In this document: positions 37,022 through 44,013 of the stretch, in pieces | Layout: the number at the start of each line of letters is the position of its first letter | Numbering within the stretch: position 1 is the first letter of the stretch | Source: an uncultured Myxococcales bacterium | GTDB taxonomy: Bacteria; Myxococcota_A; Polyangia; Nannocystales; Nannocystaceae | Direction of reading: 5' to 3' | DNA length: 55,517 nucleotides | NCBI GenBank assembly: GCA_902826865.1 | Contig: CADEGN010000011.1 | Coordinates: forward strand, 1-55,517 | Notes under the pieces: model-generated | Seen by the model: only the letters and a program-made list of their open reading frames with translations | The model's database searches: none | Told to the model about the DNA's origin: nothing | Made by a program: the position numbers and the translations under genes

Positions 37022-38911
37022 TCACAACCCAAGGACGCGCCGATGAAACGCAAGCTCGACGGCCCAACTGTCGGCGATGTTCTCGGCCCGGCGAAATCCA
37101 TGGCCTTCCCCGGGATAGCTGCGCAGTTGGACGGGCACCCCGCGGCGGCGCAAGGCCTCGACCATGGCCGCGGTTTGGCTCGGGGGCACCGTGACGTCAT
37201 CTTCACCCTGGAAAAACACGACCGGGACACGGATCCGATCGGCGGCGAACAAGGGTGAGCGCGCGCGCCAGACGGGCGTGGGATCGGCGTGTTCACCGAA
37301 GAGGAAGCGATCGTAGTAGGCCTCAAATTTGTGGGTGTCACGGACCAGCGACGCCACGTCGCTGACGCCGTAGTGGCAGGCGCCCGAGGCGAACACATCG
37401 TGGAACGCGAGGGCAGCGAGCACGGTAAAGCCGCCCGCGCTGGCGCCTCGAATGATCATGCGCGCGCGATCGACGAAGCCCGCGTCGGCGAGGTGTCGAG
37501 CACCGGCGACCACGTCAGCGACGTCGCGAATCCCCCACATGCCGCGCAGCCGCTCGCGGTAGGCGCGGCCAAACCCGCTGCTACCGCGGTAGTTGACGTC
37601 GAGCACGGCAAAACCGCGACTGGTCCAGAACTGAACGGCGAGATGGGTATCGACGATGGCGCAGCCGGTTGGACCGCCGTGGGCCATCACGACGAGTGGC
37701 GGTTGCTCACCTGGTGGGCCGATGGTCCCCGGAGCGAGCGGGCGATAGAACCACCCGTGGGCCGTGTCACCGTCGGTGGTCGGAAACTCGACTGCCTCGG
37801 CCTTTGCCCACCATGGCGGAGGTAGGACGTCGTGCAGCCCGGTCCCGAGCTCGATGATGGGGGCGCCGTCGCGATCCCACCAGCCGAGCGAGCTGCCCCG
37901 TCCGTCCCAACCCTGCGAAACGAGGACCCCGGCCCGGTCCGCTAGCGCGTGGCCGATCGTGCGCGGACCATCGCCGATCGTGGTGGTCGAACCGTCCTCG
38001 AGATCGATGCGGATCATCCGCGCCGCGCCGCGCTCGGTGGCCGCGGCGACCGCGGTACGTTGGTCGATCAAGCCCCACGTGCGCAGGCCGAGGTTCCACT
38101 GCGGGCCGCCAAGTTCGAGGCGGCGCATCGTGGGGTCACGCACGAGTGGCACAGGGCCGCTCGCATCGGCGCGCCACAGCGTCCAGGCCCCTTCAACCTC
38201 CCAAAGGAAATAGAGGGTGCCGTCGGCCGCAAACAGTGGTTGCTGCGTCGACGCCGTGGCGTCGCCGGCAACGTGAAGGGGATCGACCAACGAGCCCCCG
38301 GCGTCGATCCGTAGGGTCCATAGTTCGGCCGCGTCCCACGGCATTTGTGGGTGGCTCCACTGCAGCAACGCCAGGCGATCGCCGTCGGCCGAGATCGTGG
38401 GCGCGGCGTAGAAGTCTGCACCGTCGAGAAGGACCTCGACGGTGCCATTGGCCAGGGAGACGCCGACGATCGCGGCTCTCGGTTCGGCGTCGGGTTGGAC
38501 GCACTCCCCGACGGCGATCAAGCGATTGCGGCGATGATCGGCGATGGGCTCGGCGAATCGCCAGGGACCCGAGCGGGTGAGTGCAGCGATGGAGCCGTCG
38601 GCCGCGCGAAGGTAGATCCGTCCGTCGCGGCGGTCGCAGAATGCGATCTGGTCGCCGAGCTCTACCCATGCCCGTCCGCCGTATTCGTGGACGCGTGTGC
38701 CCACGTCGCTCGGCGCGGGTGTCAGTTCACAGGTCGAGCCATCGCGATCTACGCGTACGAGCGTGGTCCGGCCGGCCTCGGCAGGGCGAGTTTCCGCGAC
38801 CACCACGGCGTTATCGACGAAGCGTGGCGATGCGAACCGCTTGCCGGCACGGGCCATGTCGGCCGGCTCCAGCGGGCTGGGCCACGCGCCATATGGGACG
38901 ATCCGATCCAC
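37022..38911 (-). CDS. S9 family prolyl oligopeptidase-like peptidase
   Basis: 629 residues from GTG 38911. N-terminus IVPYGAWPSPLEPADMARAG is the family start, followed by a beta-propeller of about 380 residues. The alpha/beta-hydrolase domain carries MAHGGPTGC, the Ser elbow RGASAGGFTVLAAL, the acid Asp in FFQGEDDVTVPP and His in YPGEGHGFRR. It probably acts on short peptides, in the dipeptidyl/acylaminoacyl peptidase group. The GTG is only 9 bp from attL, so the element has replaced everything upstream. A frame open to 38995 would read through the attachment core and is not native. Confidence 0.88.
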   Translation of the reverse strand: MDRIVPYGAWPSPLEPADMARAGKRFASPRFVDNAVVVAETRPAEAGRTTLVRVDRDGSTCELTPAPSDVGTRVHEYGGRAWVELGDQIAFCDRRDGRIYLRAADGSIAALTRSGPWRFAEPIADHRRNRLIAVGECVQPDAEPRAAIVGVSLANGTVEVLLDGADFYAAPTISADGDRLALLQWSHPQMPWDAAELWTLRIDAGGSLVDPLHVAGDATASTQQPLFAADGTLYFLWEVEGAWTLWRADASGPVPLVRDPTMRRLELGGPQWNLGLRTWGLIDQRTAVAAATERGAARMIRIDLEDGSTTTIGDGPRTIGHALADRAGVLVSQGWDGRGSSLGWWDRDGAPIIELGTGLHDVLPPPWWAKAEAVEFPTTDGDTAHGWFYRPLAPGTIGPPGEQPPLVVMAHGGPTGCAIVDTHLAVQFWTSRGFAVLDVNYRGSSGFGRAYRERLRGMWGIRDVADVVAGARHLADAGFVDRARMIIRGASAGGFTVLAALAFHDVFASGACHYGVSDVASLVRDTHKFEAYYDRFLFGEHADPTPVWRARSPLFAADRIRVPVVFFQGEDDVTVPPSQTAAMVEALRRRGVPVQLRSYPGEGHGFRRAENIADSWAVELAFHRRVLGL

Positions 38912-38919
38912 GCGGCGTG

Positions 38920-38943
38920 AGCGGAGGTGCACAGGAATCGAAC
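38920..38943. repeat. attL: 24-bp tRNA-Sec 3'-end copy
   Basis: Identical to 51749-51772. It reproduces the tRNA-Sec acceptor 3' strand, discriminator and part of the T-arm on the minus strand, then diverges (GTGGCC at 38944 versus CTGCCC at 51773). It lacks the rest of the tRNA, so it is the scar of integration rather than a gene. Confidence 0.93.
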
Positions 38944-39071
38944 GTGGCCGACGGGAGTCCGAGAACATCAACGATCGTGGGTTGTTGGCACGCAAACCCG
39001 CGGAATCCCGTCGAGCTTCGTTCCATCCTGTGCCGCGTCGATTCGGGTCGTGACTCGGCGTCGTCGGGCTC

Positions 39072-39092
39072 GGTGGTGACGCAGGTGGTGAC
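39072..39092 (+). repeat. Left arm-type repeat pair
   Basis: GGTGGTGAC, GCA, then GGTGGTGAC: a tandem 9-mer with a 3-bp spacer, identical over 21 bp to 51673-51693. It lies 129 bp inside attL. A third near-copy GGTCGTGAC is at 39046-39054. Candidate arm-type integrase binding sites. Confidence 0.6.
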
Positions 39093-39097
39093 GCGGA

Positions 39098-39436
39098 TCA
39101 GAGTTGGACCTGCATGATCGCGATGGAGAGCGCGAGCGAGATGATCAAACCGCCCCCGAACCGAAGGACGAACGATTTCCCGCGCGGCACCAACAACGCG
39201 ATGCCGACGAAGCTGCACCCGAACGTGACCAAGAATGTGCTCCCGGTGCCGAGGGAAGCGGCGCGCATCCCGAGCCCAGCAAGGGCGGCGAGACCGACGA
39301 GTCCAAAACCGCCGATTTGGCGACCGGTCAGACTTGCGTTCGCGTCCACGTCGTTCAAGCCCATTCCCTCGGAGATCATCCCGAGCGCATTGCCGTGATC
39401 CTCGATCCCGCCGCTGTCGTCCGCCATGGCAAACAT
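39098..39436 (-). CDS. Small membrane protein of the element
   Basis: 112 residues from ATG 39436 with an AGGAAA ribosome site 6 bp upstream (39442-39447 complement). A soluble lead of about 35 residues (MADDSGGIEDHGNALGMISE) is followed by three hydrophobic segments: IGGFGLVGLAALAGLGM, STFLVTFGCSFVGIALLV and GGGLIISLALSIAIM. No family recognised. As the outermost gene at the left end it could be a cargo, exclusion or toxin-like membrane protein, but nothing in the sequence decides this. Confidence 0.65.
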   Translation of the reverse strand: MFAMADDSGGIEDHGNALGMISEGMGLNDVDANASLTGRQIGGFGLVGLAALAGLGMRAASLGTGSTFLVTFGCSFVGIALLVPRGKSFVLRFGGGLIISLALSIAIMQVQL

Positions 39437-39759
39437 CTTGGTTTCCTTCGCGGCATCCGGTCAACGCCGCGGGTCGGTAGTCCTCTGTGCGAGGACTTGA
39501 ACAACGAACCGGCGGCTTTCTCTCGCGTGGAGGCGCGCGCGTGTGGGGTGTGCACAATGTGCGGCAACGTGCCGACCATGGTTGCATCGCGGAAGCAGGC
39601 AAGAACCGGGCCCCAACGAAGTGGAAAAGGTGAAGGTCGCGGCGCCCCCTCATCGGCCGTACGCCGGCCGGGAGGATGCGCCTTGAGAGCGTCGGCGAGT
39701 CGATCGAGCAGTCGCCCGTCATCGGCGAGTTCGACGACGCGGGTCTGCTCGGCGGCACG
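39437..39759. other. Intergenic region with a 7-bp hairpin
   Basis: 323 bp without a supported gene. It holds a perfect inverted repeat AGTCCTC-TGTGC-GAGGACT at 39479-39497, about 43 bp upstream of the small membrane gene, which could be an operator or an upstream terminator on the minus strand. The serine recombinase ends at its right side. Confidence 0.45.
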
Positions 39760-40581
39760 TCAGCACGAAGAGTCGCGCGTTGAGGCGGCGCCTGGTGGGG
39801 TCGTCCGCCCGAGCACCCGCCGGATAGTCCTCGGCCACCACTCGCCGTCGCGCGCTCGAATGCCGTGGGCGCGGCAATGCTCGGCCACCTCGCGCAGGCT
39901 CATCGCCTCGCGCAGCTTGGCCAACCGGGCGATTGTTTTCTGCTCGGCGGGGTCCTCCACCAAGTGCACGCGATCGTCGGCGAGCCGAAACCCGTACGGG
40001 ATCTTGCCGACCCGCTCGCCACGACCACGTTTCACCGCCAACGCGGCCTTGGTCCGCATCTTGACCAACATGCGCTCGTACTCGGCGAACGCGTCGATCA
40101 TCGTGCGCATGAGCTTGGCCTCGGGCGTGGCCTCGCCCGCGACACCGTCGGCGGTCAGAACCCGGCCACCATTGCGCTCGACGAGGCGCCCGACGACAGC
40201 GGCGATCATCGTGTCGCGAGCAAGCCGGTCGCGACGCGCGACGAGGAGCACGCCAGCCCCGTGATCCCGTACCGCGTCAACGGCCGCAGCGAGCCCAGGA
40301 CGGCGGTCGAGCGGCGCACCCCCCGATGCGCCGTGGTCTTCGTGGACGGCCACCAGGACGGCCCCATGTTCGCCACACCAGCGCTCAAGTGCCGCGACCT
40401 GGGCGGCGGGGCTGTGGTCCTGCCGGTCGGTGGAGACTCGGACGTACCCGACCACGCGCTTGGGGTCGCCCTTCGGCCGTCGGTGGGATCGGGGTCGGTG
40501 GGGCTGGGTTGGCGATGATGCGTCCACCCGATCACCATGCCCTGATTCGGCCCATGAGGACCTACCGAACGGCTGAGGCAC
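39760..40581 (-). CDS. Serine recombinase (resolvase/invertase family)
   Basis: 273 residues from a GTG at 40581. The catalytic domain opens VVGYVRVSTDRQDHSPAAQV (nucleophile Ser), with LLVARRDRLARDTM and FAEYERMLVKMRTKAAL supplying the conserved Arg and helix E. A C-terminal recombinase/HTH portion follows (IPYGFRLADDRVHLVEDP, SLREVAEHCRAHGIRARDGE, WWPRTIRRVLGR). It is shorter than large serine integrases, so it may be a resolvase or an invertase. Its presence beside a tyrosine integrase on one element means two recombination systems. The first 40 residues are low-complexity and the true start may be internal. Confidence 0.88.
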   Translation of the reverse strand: MPQPFGRSSWAESGHGDRVDASSPTQPHRPRSHRRPKGDPKRVVGYVRVSTDRQDHSPAAQVAALERWCGEHGAVLVAVHEDHGASGGAPLDRRPGLAAAVDAVRDHGAGVLLVARRDRLARDTMIAAVVGRLVERNGGRVLTADGVAGEATPEAKLMRTMIDAFAEYERMLVKMRTKAALAVKRGRGERVGKIPYGFRLADDRVHLVEDPAEQKTIARLAKLREAMSLREVAEHCRAHGIRARDGEWWPRTIRRVLGRTTPPGAASTRDSSC

Positions 40582-40671
40582 AGCGTGGCCAAGCTCGGCG
40601 TCGACGTCGAGGCTAGCAATGTTGGTTTGGGGCCCCGGGACGGGTTCGGTTGATGGTGGGGCTGGAGCCGC

Positions 40672-41076
40672 CTATCGAGAACCCGGCTCGATCCCGAGCA
40701 CGCTGGCGACGCTCTTCACCGTCGCACGGTTCGCGTGCAGCAGAGCTGCCGCCGCCGCGTGTTGGACCTTGCCGTGCACGTCGAGCAGGAGTTCAGCGGG
40801 GAGCACCTCGAAGACGCGGGCAAGGTGGACGATGGTCCGCAGCGACGGCATCTCGCGCCCGTTCTCGATGTCCGAGATCGTGGCTCGCTTGATGACCTCG
40901 TCCAAGTGGGCCTCCAGGTCGACTTGCTTCCACCCACGTGCGCGCCTCAGCTCCGCCACACGACGCCCGAGGATCTTGGCCAAAGCCACCTCCTCGGGGG
41001 AACGACGGGCCCGGCGTTCGGCGCTGGCGTTTTGCCGCGACGCGGTTGGTCGTCGTCTTCTGCGGGTATCACCCAC
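40672..41076 (-). CDS. XRE-family helix-turn-helix regulator
   Basis: 134 residues from GTG 41076. A basic, disordered lead of about 25 residues precedes the Cro/C1-type HTH: ILGRRVAELRRARGWKQVDL, then IKRATISDIENGREMPSLRT and IVHLARVFEVLPAELLLD. The C-terminus (about 35 residues) is helical and Ala-rich. Divergent from the lipoprotein operon with only 42 bp between starts, it is the likely repressor of that operon and perhaps of element excision. Confidence 0.85.
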   Translation of the reverse strand: MGDTRRRRRPTASRQNASAERRARRSPEEVALAKILGRRVAELRRARGWKQVDLEAHLDEVIKRATISDIENGREMPSLRTIVHLARVFEVLPAELLLDVHGKVQHAAAAALLHANRATVKSVASVLGIEPGSR

Positions 41077-41082
41077 CTTGCC

Positions 41083-41111
41083 TTGACGCTAGGCGGCCCC
41101 GACTCGGAATA
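41083..41111 (+). promoter_or_regulatory. Candidate promoter between XRE gene and lipoprotein operon
   Basis: TTGACG at 41083-41088 and a weak -10 (GAATAT, 41106-41111) lie 17 bp apart in the 42-bp divergent gap. The lipoprotein GTG at 41119 is 8 bp past the -10, so the message would be almost leaderless. The -10 match is poor. Confidence 0.35.
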
Positions 41112-41118
41112 TGCGGGT

Positions 41119-42372
41119 GTGACCCGCATTCGACATCTCGCACCGAGGGCCTTCGGCGTCCACCTTCCGCGGCTGATCATCCTGGCGACCGCGATGGCCG
41201 CCGGCTGCTCGTTGAAGTTCAACGGCAAGCCTCTCTTCGGCGAGGAGTCGGCCACTCCGGGCGGGGAGAACAAGACCGCAGCCGCGACGACGCCCGATGC
41301 CGCGAGCGAAGCGTTGCCGGATCTCGATGAGCCCACTGCGCAGAAGTGGCGCCGGTTGGAGACGAACTGGGACCGACTGGCGCCGCGGCTCGACAGTGAG
41401 CCGGAGGTTGTCGCGCGTGCCGTGAAGGTCTGCCTCGATGCCGAGGCGATCAGAACGGAGGCCCCGAGCCTGGGCCCGCACGCCCAACGCATCCAGCAAG
41501 ACGCGTGCAAGGCGTCGTTGACCCGCGTGCCCGACTGTTGGCCAAAGTGGACCAAGACGGCCGCCGAGTATCGAAACCCCGAGGTTCTCTCGCGACACTG
41601 CGGTACGGTCGGTCAACACAAGGAGGCCATGTCGATCGCCGAACAGCGTGGCCTCGTGGACGGCGGCGTGGTGACGCGTGCCCGAGCCGCGCTCGCGCGT
41701 GACATTCGCGATGATGAGCTTGCGGCGAAGCTACGCCCGATCGACACGGCGGGGAGCGGCACCTGCGAGGCCCTTTCGGCGTTGCTCGCCATCTATCGGG
41801 ACGATCTGAGCGACGAAGAACGCGCATCCGTCGACGGGTTGGTCACGGCCGAGCGCGAAGCGATCCTGATGGGAACGGCGCAGACTCCGGGCGGAGCGCT
41901 TGGGCAACTTGGTCGCGAGATCGGGAGGATTCGCAGCAACCTCTACATTCACGCGACCTCGTCCAACAACGCGGCGGTGCAAAACCGCAACCCCGACAAG
42001 GCCGACGATAGCGCGGCCGAGATGGCGTGCCTCGGTGACTACCTCGACGCCCCAAAGCGGGCCGAGATCGCGAGCGCGAACGCGAAACGGATCCGCGCTG
42101 AACTGGAGGAGGAGGCGAAATGCAGGGCTGACCCCAAGTGTCGCGCGCAATGGGTCGCCGAGGACATCTGCCGTCTCGTCGAGATGCGCAAGGACACCGT
42201 GGCCATGATCGCGGAGGAGAAGCGCTACGCGAGGAAGGTCGGCGTTCTCAACCTCTCCGAGCTGCAGATGCTGAAAGAGGACCTGCAAAGCACCGACGCG
42301 CGCATCGGGGAGCTCAAGATCGAGTACAAGACACTCAACGGGAGCGCGTTCTCCTCCCGGTTGTGCCAGTGA
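41119..42372 (+). CDS. Element-encoded lipoprotein, unknown function
   Basis: 417 residues from GTG 41119. A signal with the lipobox AMAAGC (Cys at 29) is followed by a helical, Glu/Ala/Arg-rich body with scattered cysteines (VKVCLDAEAI, KASLTRVPDCWPKW, SRHCGTVGQ, EEEAKCRADPKCRAQWVAED, DICRLVEM). No domain recognised. The long helices suggest a periplasmic or surface coiled-coil scaffold. It is followed 9 bp later by a membrane protein, forming a two-gene operon that faces the XRE regulator. Confidence 0.7.
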   Translation: MTRIRHLAPRAFGVHLPRLIILATAMAAGCSLKFNGKPLFGEESATPGGENKTAAATTPDAASEALPDLDEPTAQKWRRLETNWDRLAPRLDSEPEVVARAVKVCLDAEAIRTEAPSLGPHAQRIQQDACKASLTRVPDCWPKWTKTAAEYRNPEVLSRHCGTVGQHKEAMSIAEQRGLVDGGVVTRARAALARDIRDDELAAKLRPIDTAGSGTCEALSALLAIYRDDLSDEERASVDGLVTAEREAILMGTAQTPGGALGQLGREIGRIRSNLYIHATSSNNAAVQNRNPDKADDSAAEMACLGDYLDAPKRAEIASANAKRIRAELEEEAKCRADPKCRAQWVAEDICRLVEMRKDTVAMIAEEKRYARKVGVLNLSELQMLKEDLQSTDARIGELKIEYKTLNGSAFSSRLCQ

Positions 42373-42381
42373 GGGGGCGTC

Positions 42382-43557
42382 ATGCAGCAGGCGCCCCACC
42401 AAAAACGTGACACCAACCGCAAGGGGACCGCGATCGCCGTGGGCATCGGCCTGCTTCTCGTCGCGATCGCGTTGCCGTGGCCGAGCATCGCCTTGGCCGC
42501 GATCGCGGCCGGTGTTGCCGCAGCGGTGTTCGCCGGCAAGATCTCTCGTGGGGTGTCGGCCTCGATCCGTCGCCTGCCGAAGGACGAGCGCGGCCGGAAC
42601 ATTCGCGCGGCTGGGATCGACCTGGCCGCTGCCATCGGGCTCGGACTCGTCGCGGTGTGGTCCATCAGCTTGGCCAAGGAGCGTCACGAACGTGAGCAGG
42701 CCGATGAGCGACGTCGTGCGGCCGAGTTGGCCGAGGCCGAGCACCGTACGGCGGAGGAGGCCGAGGCTGCGCGCCTTGCCGACGAGGCCCGCAAGGCAAG
42801 GCTGCGCGAGAAAGCCCCCGCCGGCATCGTCGAGGCCGAGAAGTTGTCCGCGCAGGCGGTTCGCCTTCGCGAAGATGGCGACTGGCGCGAGGCGCTGTCG
42901 AAGATGCTCGCGGCTCGGGGAGTCGCATCGGTGTTCGCCGAGGTGAGTGACGACGCCGTGGCGTTCTTGGCCAAGACCGAGAAGCCCGCGAAGGAAATGA
43001 GCGACTCCGTGGCCGTGATGGACGGGGCTGCATCAGCGCGCGGCAGACTCCAACGTGCGCGGGACCTGACCGAGGCCAAGAAGTACATCGACGCGGACGA
43101 TGAACTCGCGCGGGCCCTCGGGGAGCTACCGCAGGTCGAGGCGGGTTCTGAGCACCACGACGAGGTCGAGAACGTGCGCAGCCAGATCGCGAAGCTCCGA
43201 GGGATGCTCGCGCCCAAGGTGGCAAAGGCGCGCAAAGATCAAGCCGCCGAGGCGGCCGCGGCCAAGCCGAGCGCAAGCGCGAGCAGCCGAGCGGACGCCC
43301 TCGTCGTGGCGAACGACCTCGGCGTGGGCGCGAAAGGGGCAGACCTGATCGAGAAGATCGCGACACGCTACGGCGTGGCCGCACGTGACGTCGCGGACAA
43401 GGCCGCCAAGGCTGCCGAGCTGTGCGACGGTGGGATCGGCCACGTGAGCGGTGCGCTCGTGTTCGCCGAGGGGACCAGTCGAACGAAGGAGCAGCGCGAG
43501 GTCGTCCCGCTCGACGACGCGTTCGTGCTCTACGTGGCGCAGGGTTGCCCGACCTGA
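42382..43557 (+). CDS. Element-encoded membrane protein with long coiled coil
   Basis: 391 residues. Hydrophobic segments near residues 16-50 (TAIAVGIGLLLVAIALPWPS, IALAAIAAGVAAAVFAG) and 77-95 (AAAIGLGLVAVWSISLA) precede a charged Glu/Ala/Arg helix (HEREQADERRRAAELAEAEH), a TPR-like pair of helices (GRLQRARDLTEAKKYIDADD) and a C-terminal globular segment (DKAAKAAELCDGGIGHVSGA). Follows the lipoprotein by 9 bp with a G-rich ribosome site, so it is its operon partner. Together they may form an envelope complex; function unknown. Confidence 0.7.
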   Translation: MQQAPHQKRDTNRKGTAIAVGIGLLLVAIALPWPSIALAAIAAGVAAAVFAGKISRGVSASIRRLPKDERGRNIRAAGIDLAAAIGLGLVAVWSISLAKERHEREQADERRRAAELAEAEHRTAEEAEAARLADEARKARLREKAPAGIVEAEKLSAQAVRLREDGDWREALSKMLAARGVASVFAEVSDDAVAFLAKTEKPAKEMSDSVAVMDGAASARGRLQRARDLTEAKKYIDADDELARALGELPQVEAGSEHHDEVENVRSQIAKLRGMLAPKVAKARKDQAAEAAAAKPSASASSRADALVVANDLGVGAKGADLIEKIATRYGVAARDVADKAAKAAELCDGGIGHVSGALVFAEGTSRTKEQREVVPLDDAFVLYVAQGCPT

Positions 43558-43865
43558 CGACGGGTCGCGGCCGAGAGGCCGCGGTCCGCAGCCGCACGTC
43601 GTGCACGGTACGCCCGCGACCGCATCGCGGCGCGGGTCGGATGCGACGGGGTACGGCCTTCGCCAACCTGATCGCGCTCGTCGTTGACATCGCGGTGGCT
43701 CAGGCGGGTGCCGACGCGGTAGGCGGTACTGCGGCTGACGCCAAAGAGCTGGCCGAGCTCGGCTAAGGTGAACGGCATGGGCTCGAGGTTGGCCAATGCC
43801 CGGGCACGTCCGTCGAAGAGCTCCCGGAGCTGACGAACCTGATCGGGTCGGAGCTTGGTGGGCAC
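43530..43865 (-). CDS. Small helix-turn-helix protein
   Basis: 111 residues if started at GTG 43865 (ATG 43979 would add 38). The core LANLEPMPFTLAELGQLFGV plus SRSTAYRVGTRL is a clear helix-turn-helix of the resolvase/MarR-like kind. The C-terminal half is Arg-rich and could bind DNA non-specifically. It overlaps the end of the membrane-protein gene by 28 nt on the opposite strand, which lowers confidence. It may be an element regulator or replication-accessory protein. Confidence 0.5.
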   Translation of the reverse strand: MPTKLRPDQVRQLRELFDGRARALANLEPMPFTLAELGQLFGVSRSTAYRVGTRLSHRDVNDERDQVGEGRTPSHPTRAAMRSRAYRARRAAADRGLSAATRRQVGQPCAT

Positions 43866-44013
43866 AGTGCGATCAGCGTGAAACCCAGCGCAGCTCGGTG
43901 CAACGCGCCGGCTCGACGTGGGCATTTCGGCGGCATGGAGGGCCCACCGCGGGACCGCCGGCATGGAAAAGCGCCGCATTCTCGGCGCCGATCGTGTCCA
44001 TCGTCATGCCCGG

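Noticed and set aside
35572..37194. 540-codon rightward open frame
   Set aside because: Antisense to the cDPG synthetase-like gene, which has clear family motifs; long antisense frames are expected at this GC content.
38920..38943. A second tRNA gene at the left end
   Set aside because: Only the acceptor 3' strand and part of the T-arm are present; no anticodon arm.
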